DNA of 7,706 nucleotides, taken from an uncultured Bermanella sp. Lineage in GTDB: Bacteria; Pseudomonadota; Gammaproteobacteria; Pseudomonadales; Oceanobacteraceae. Below the pieces are notes generated by a model. It saw only the letters and a list, made by a program, of their open reading frames with translations. It searched no databases and was not told where the DNA came from. Below, piece after piece: positions 6,209 to 7,706 of this stretch. The DNA lies in assembly GCA_913054445.1 (NCBI GenBank), contig CAJXIK010000090.1, positions 1-7,706 of the forward strand, written 5' to 3'. Every line of letters starts with the position of its first letter. Position 1 is the first letter of the stretch. Both the position numbers and the translations under genes were made by a program.

Positions 6209-7485
6209 ATGACACTTAAACGTATGAGTCTAGCCGCCATCCCGGTGCTGCTGGTCTCACTCACTAGCCAGGCGGTGACGGTAGAACAACTCAACCGCCA
6301 AGTGCAGCGCATGAATCAGCGCCTAGCCGAGCAAGACCAGCGCCTACGCATCAATGGCTATGCCACCTTCGGCATCACCCAGAGCGATGAAAGTATTAGC
6401 TACAACGGCGTGAGTGATGACATCAATTTTCAACGCTTCTCGCGGGCCGGTATTCAGATGTCGTTCAATATCAATTCCCAGTCCAGTGTCATCACTCAGC
6501 TGGTGGCCAGAGGGAGCAATGACTTCGCCACCAACATGGAGTGGGCCTATTTTCGGCACCAGTTCGATGACAACTTCTCGGGCAAGATAGGGCGCATTCG
6601 TGCCCCCTACTACATGCTATCGGAATACCTAGACGTGGGTTACGCGGTGCCTTGGGCGCTGATGCCAGCGGAAACCTACAATTTATTAGACACCTTTGCC
6701 AACATCGATGGCGTCGATATTACTTGGGATAGTGAGGTGGGGGATTATAGCCTGCAAGTGCAGGGGGTTTACGGCAAGACCGCCGATGATGACTTTACAC
6801 TAAGTGACATCGTTGCTCTCAGCGCCACCCTAGCGGCTGATGAATGGAGCATTCGCGTGGCCACCGTGGGGGGGGGGCAACCACAGGTGCAGGTAACAAT
6901 GGCTTAATCATAAGCCTAGCCGATCAAGTTTATGGCAATGGCAGTGGTAGCAAAGATGGCAGCTTTACCAGTGTAAGCCTTCGTTATGAGCCTGGCGACC
7001 TGTTGTTACTGGGTGAAGTCACCGTATCCGAGGTGGATGGCGTGACTCAGGATCAGACCTCACTGTATCTCAGTGCCGGTTACCGTTTTGGGCCATGGAT
7101 GCCTCACATTAGCTATGGCTTCCACGAGAGTACCGATGATAAAGACAGGATATATCTTGGTGCACCTACCGATAGCGTGGCTACAATATTAAGCCTGACA
7201 GAAGCTGAGCTTGATTCACGACTCGATACGGATGGTGACGGAACCAGTACCGTGTCAGAGCTGCAGACCATAGTGCAGACCTCGGCCCAATTCGATGCCA
7301 CCCGCATCGGCCTTGGGGTGCGCTATGACATGAGCGCAGGGGTCGCCTTAAAACTGCAATACGACATCATAGACGCAGATCAGGCGGGCCTGTTCGACCT
7401 CGAGGGCTATCTTGCCGCCAGAAATGCCGGTAGCGCCCCAGACAAGAGCAACATATTAACCTTCACCATCGACACGGTCTTTTAA
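6209..7485 (+). CDS. Outer-membrane porin, split by a frameshift at a poly-G tract (possibly phase-variable)
   Basis: A beta-barrel porin. A Sec signal peptide (residues 1-22, MTLKRMSLAAIPVLLVSLTSQA) precedes a short coiled-coil segment rich in Gln and Arg (about 25-47) and then amphipathic strands beginning INGYATFGI, alternating with Asp/Asn-rich turns. The last residues TIDTVF end in Phe, the usual beta-barrel assembly signal. The start at 6209 is chosen because GTAGG (6197-6201) lies 7 nt upstream and the signal peptide starts there, although the frame opens earlier at 6149. Frame 1 reads to a TAA at 6905-6907, giving 232 residues; the rest of the barrel lies in the next frame up to the TAA at 7483-7485. 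The break falls at codons 220-223, in ten consecutive G. One added G or two lost G join both parts into about 425 residues. A loop in the second half carries an EF-hand-like motif. Substrate unknown; the next gene suggests an anion such as phosphate, but weakly. Confidence 0.85.
6868..6877 (+). repeat. Poly-G tract (G10) inside the porin gene
   Basis: Ten G in a row, including the last base of a GTG valine codon. With G10 (or G9) the porin stops early; with G8 or G11 the downstream frame is joined, as VGGATTG or VGGGATTG. Slipped-strand mispairing at such runs is a known on/off switch of surface proteins in other Gram-negative bacteria. The tract is also a classic place for sequencing error. 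Needed shift: minus one base in reading. Confidence 0.9.
6901..6916 (+). repeat. Short hairpin over the out-of-frame stop codon
   Basis: GGCTTA (6901-6906) and TAAGCC (6911-6916) form a perfect 6-bp stem with a 4-nt loop, 23 nt after the G tract. The premature TAA (6905-6907) of the frame-1 porin product lies at the top of the left arm and loop. No U-run follows, so it is not an intrinsic terminator. It may be chance within coding sequence. Confidence 0.35.
7225..7260 (+). other. EF-hand-like calcium-binding loop encoded in the porin
   Basis: The second porin frame encodes DTDGDGTSTVSE, which has the EF-hand loop ligands D1, D3, D5, G6 and E12. It is flanked by predicted helices LTEAELDSRL (7195-7224) and LQTIVQT. 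The usual hydrophobic residue at loop position 8 is Ser here. The motif lies between predicted strands, so probably in a loop. Calcium binding is inferred from the motif only. Confidence 0.55.
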
Positions 7486-7498
7486 GGGAGGGCTCGCT

Positions 7499-7706
7499 AT
7501 GAACAAAATACTTAAACACTTAGCATCCATTAGACTCATCGCCGCCCTCACCCTGTGTACCTGCGCAGCACAGGCCTTGGCTGGCTCTGTGGTAGTGGTG
7601 GGGGCCAGCAGTAACATTGGGCCCACCCCTAAATCCGATATTGTTAAGGTTTTTTTAGGTAAGAAGAAAGCACTTCCCGGAGCCTCTGTGGTGCCCATCG
7701 ACCAAG
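7499..7706 (+). CDS. Secreted PstS-like phosphate-binding-type protein (3' end outside window)
   Basis: Partial: 69 codons are visible before the window ends. The N-terminus is a Sec signal peptide (MNKILKHLASIRLIAALTLC onward) with a likely cleavage after AQALA. The mature part begins GSVVVVGASSN and contains VKVFLGKKKALPGASVVPIDQ-like sequence (given here only to the Gln at 7705). The F-L-G-K-K segment followed by V-P-x-D-Q is typical of small periplasmic proteins of the PstS/PBP-like family, often annotated as phosphate ABC transporter substrate-binding protein. The cysteines in the signal region do not form a proper lipobox, so it is probably soluble in the periplasm. A strong AGGGAGG (7485-7491) overlaps the porin stop and lies 7 nt before the ATG; the gap to the porin is 13 nt, so both genes form an operon. 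Whether it binds phosphate is not shown. Confidence 0.75.
   Translation, partial: MNKILKHLASIRLIAALTLCTCAAQALAGSVVVVGASSNIGPTPKSDIVKVFLGKKKALPGASVVPIDQ

Noticed and set aside
6844..7485. Second half of the porin as an independent gene starting at ATG 6844
   Set aside because: It lacks a signal peptide and a ribosome binding site, its first residues are out-of-frame porin sequence, and it continues the barrel of the upstream frame.

Overview
The window looks like chromosomal DNA of a Gram-negative gammaproteobacterium, probably marine. It carries Mpl (recycling of meso-diaminopimelate-type peptidoglycan), UbiX (prenyl-FMN, ubiquinone route), an outer-membrane beta-barrel ending in Phe, and the mpl-ubiX gene order that I recall from Pseudomonas. 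No rRNA, tRNA, CRISPR array, insertion sequence or integrase is visible. The genus cannot be named from the sequence alone.

Layout. Positions 79-1761 (+) encode a class I acyl-CoA synthetase. After an intergenic stretch holding a perfect 12-bp inverted repeat comes 1906-3264 (+), a soluble histidine kinase with a V4R/XylR-N-like sensor domain and no receiver domain. Its stop codon overlaps, tail to tail, the stop of a 66-aa minus-strand gene (3261-3461). A minus-strand cluster, probably one operon, reads mpl (6017-4635), ubiX (4624-3995), then a small membrane-anchored protein (3953-3618). Divergent from mpl, on the plus strand, lie an outer-membrane porin (6209-7485) and, 13 nt later, the start of a secreted PstS-like phosphate-binding-type protein cut by the window edge (7499-7706).

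The most notable feature is a run of ten G residues (6868-6877) inside the porin gene. As written, it puts the C-terminal half of the barrel out of frame. A run of 8 or 11 G restores one continuous protein of about 425 residues with a normal C-terminal Phe. This is what a phase-variable contingency locus looks like, although a sequencing error at the homopolymer or ribosomal/transcriptional slippage is also possible. The same porin has an EF-hand-like calcium-binding loop in a predicted loop of its second half.

How the genes relate. Mpl and UbiX are housekeeping enzymes (murein recycling, quinone cofactor). The porin and PstS-like protein probably form an outer-membrane/periplasm pair for an anion or other small solute. 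The kinase's V4R-like domain suggests that it senses a small, possibly aromatic, ligand. The neighbouring acyl-CoA synthetase may act on such an acid, but that link is inference from proximity only.
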